A program made the translations under genes and the position numbers. A stretch of DNA of 17,874 nt from Blastocladiella britannica (taxonomy: Eukaryota; Blastocladiomycota; Blastocladiomycetes; Blastocladiales; Blastocladiaceae): NCBI GenBank assembly GCA_025349905.2, contig MU624906.1:1-17874 (forward strand), read 5' to 3'. How positions within the stretch are numbered: position 1 is the stretch's first letter; every line of letters begins with the position of its first letter. Positions 17,559-17,874 of this stretch are shown here, one piece after another. Below the pieces are notes generated by a model. That model did not search any database. It had not been told where the DNA came from and saw only the letters and a list, made by a program, of their open reading frames with translations.

Positions 17559-17874
17559 ATGGAATTCCAGCGCTCAAGGAATTCCTCGTGCAACAAATGG
17601 CACCCGTTTCCCTCGCAAATCCATTCCATTTTGCATGCACTGTACAACACAGATCCCGCATTTACCCGCGCAATTCGGCACAAGATTCACGCGGCACTGG
17701 AGTTGATCGTCGCCTTGGATTTGGTCAAAAAAGAAGGCCTCCCTACGATTTCAGCGATCGAGGCGCTCAACAAGAAGCTCGCCCAGCCAAAGGTGCAGCG
17801 GTTCACTGCAGCAAGCACGTCATTCTCTGCAATTCTTCCGTCGGAGACCATCAAGCACGTGGTGGCCCTGCCCG
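17559..17874 (+). CDS. 5' part of an unidentified protein (3' partial)
   Basis: From ATG 17559 the frame stays open to the window edge, giving 105 codons plus one base. It reads as a plausible helical protein: HSILHALYNTDPAFTRAIRH, then IHAALELIVALDLVKKEG, ISAIEALNKKLAQPKVQRF, and ETIKHVVALP at the edge. I do not recognise the family. The same frame is also open upstream of this ATG for at least 60 bases, so the true start, or an upstream exon, could lie earlier. The ATG has a purine at -3. The composition rises from AT-rich to coding-like over this stretch, supporting a gene. It is divergent from the ankyrin-like gene. Confidence 0.5.
   Translation, partial: MEFQRSRNSSCNKWHPFPSQIHSILHALYNTDPAFTRAIRHKIHAALELIVALDLVKKEGLPTISAIEALNKKLAQPKVQRFTAASTSFSAILPSETIKHVVALP

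Noticed and set aside
17561..17585. Two GGAATTCC palindromes 17 nt apart
   Set aside because: They fall within the first codons of the right-edge open frame and have no further symmetry; short palindromes like these occur by chance.
1..17874. tRNA, rRNA, transposon, viral or CRISPR features
   Set aside because: I scanned both strands for tRNA B-box-like sequence with a partner A box, long terminal or inverted repeats, transposase or reverse-transcriptase motifs and regularly spaced repeats, and saw none; the only B-box-like string is inside the chitinase coding sequence.

Overview
This window is nuclear DNA from a compact, GC-rich fungal genome. Nine complete protein-coding genes and two partial ones fill almost all of it. 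The evidence for a fungus is nineteen short GT-AG introns (52-127 nt, most 52-72), a yeast-type DBP3 helicase, a GPI-anchored GH18 chitinase and a fungal F-box/LRR protein. The 535-residue protein at the right end has divergent ankyrin-like units ending in Trp-Trp. I associate such proteins with zoosporic fungi, particularly Blastocladiomycota (Allomyces/Catenaria/Blastocladiella type); that placement is an inference from protein style, not a database result. I see no mobile element, virus, CRISPR array, tRNA or rRNA.

Layout, left to right: the 3' end of an unidentified gene (1-387, +); an ALKBH1-type 2-oxoglutarate/Fe(II) dioxygenase (718-1929, +, 2 exons) converging on the ribosome-biogenesis helicase DBP3 (1949-3704, -, 2 exons) with only 19 nt between stops; a 676-nt divergent promoter region; a 1177-residue low-complexity protein with an AT-hook-like motif and two C-terminal C2H2 zinc fingers (4381-7975, +, 2 exons), converging on a secreted GPI-anchored chitinase (8064-9975, -, 6 exons); a 287-nt divergent gap; an F-box/LRR protein (10263-11381, +, 1 exon) followed after only 6 nt by a tandem AAA+ ATPase that looks like a PEX1 without its N-terminal domains (11388-13752, +, 8 exons). 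That gene converges, with 24 nt between stops, on COQ7 (13777-14530, -, 2 exons). Upstream of COQ7 on the same strand lie proteasome subunit beta-6/PSMB1 (14578-15534, -, 4 exons), then the Trp-rich ankyrin-like protein (15673-17280, -, 1 exon), then the start of an unidentified gene running off the right edge (17559-17874, +).

The genes do not form one pathway. They are mostly unrelated housekeeping functions: nucleic-acid demethylation, 60S ribosome assembly, cell-wall chitin turnover, ubiquitin ligase adaptor, peroxisome import, ubiquinone synthesis and the 20S proteasome. I do not see a clear novel multi-gene system. The observations most worth following up are the N-terminally short PEX1-like ATPase with a degenerate first AAA domain, its 6-nt spacing from the F-box gene, its in-frame stop-free intron, the A12 leader directly before the COQ7 start, and the Trp-Trp ankyrin-like family. 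Exon boundaries were set by hand from reading frame, GT-AG ends and family conservation. Every spliced gene gives a whole number of codons.
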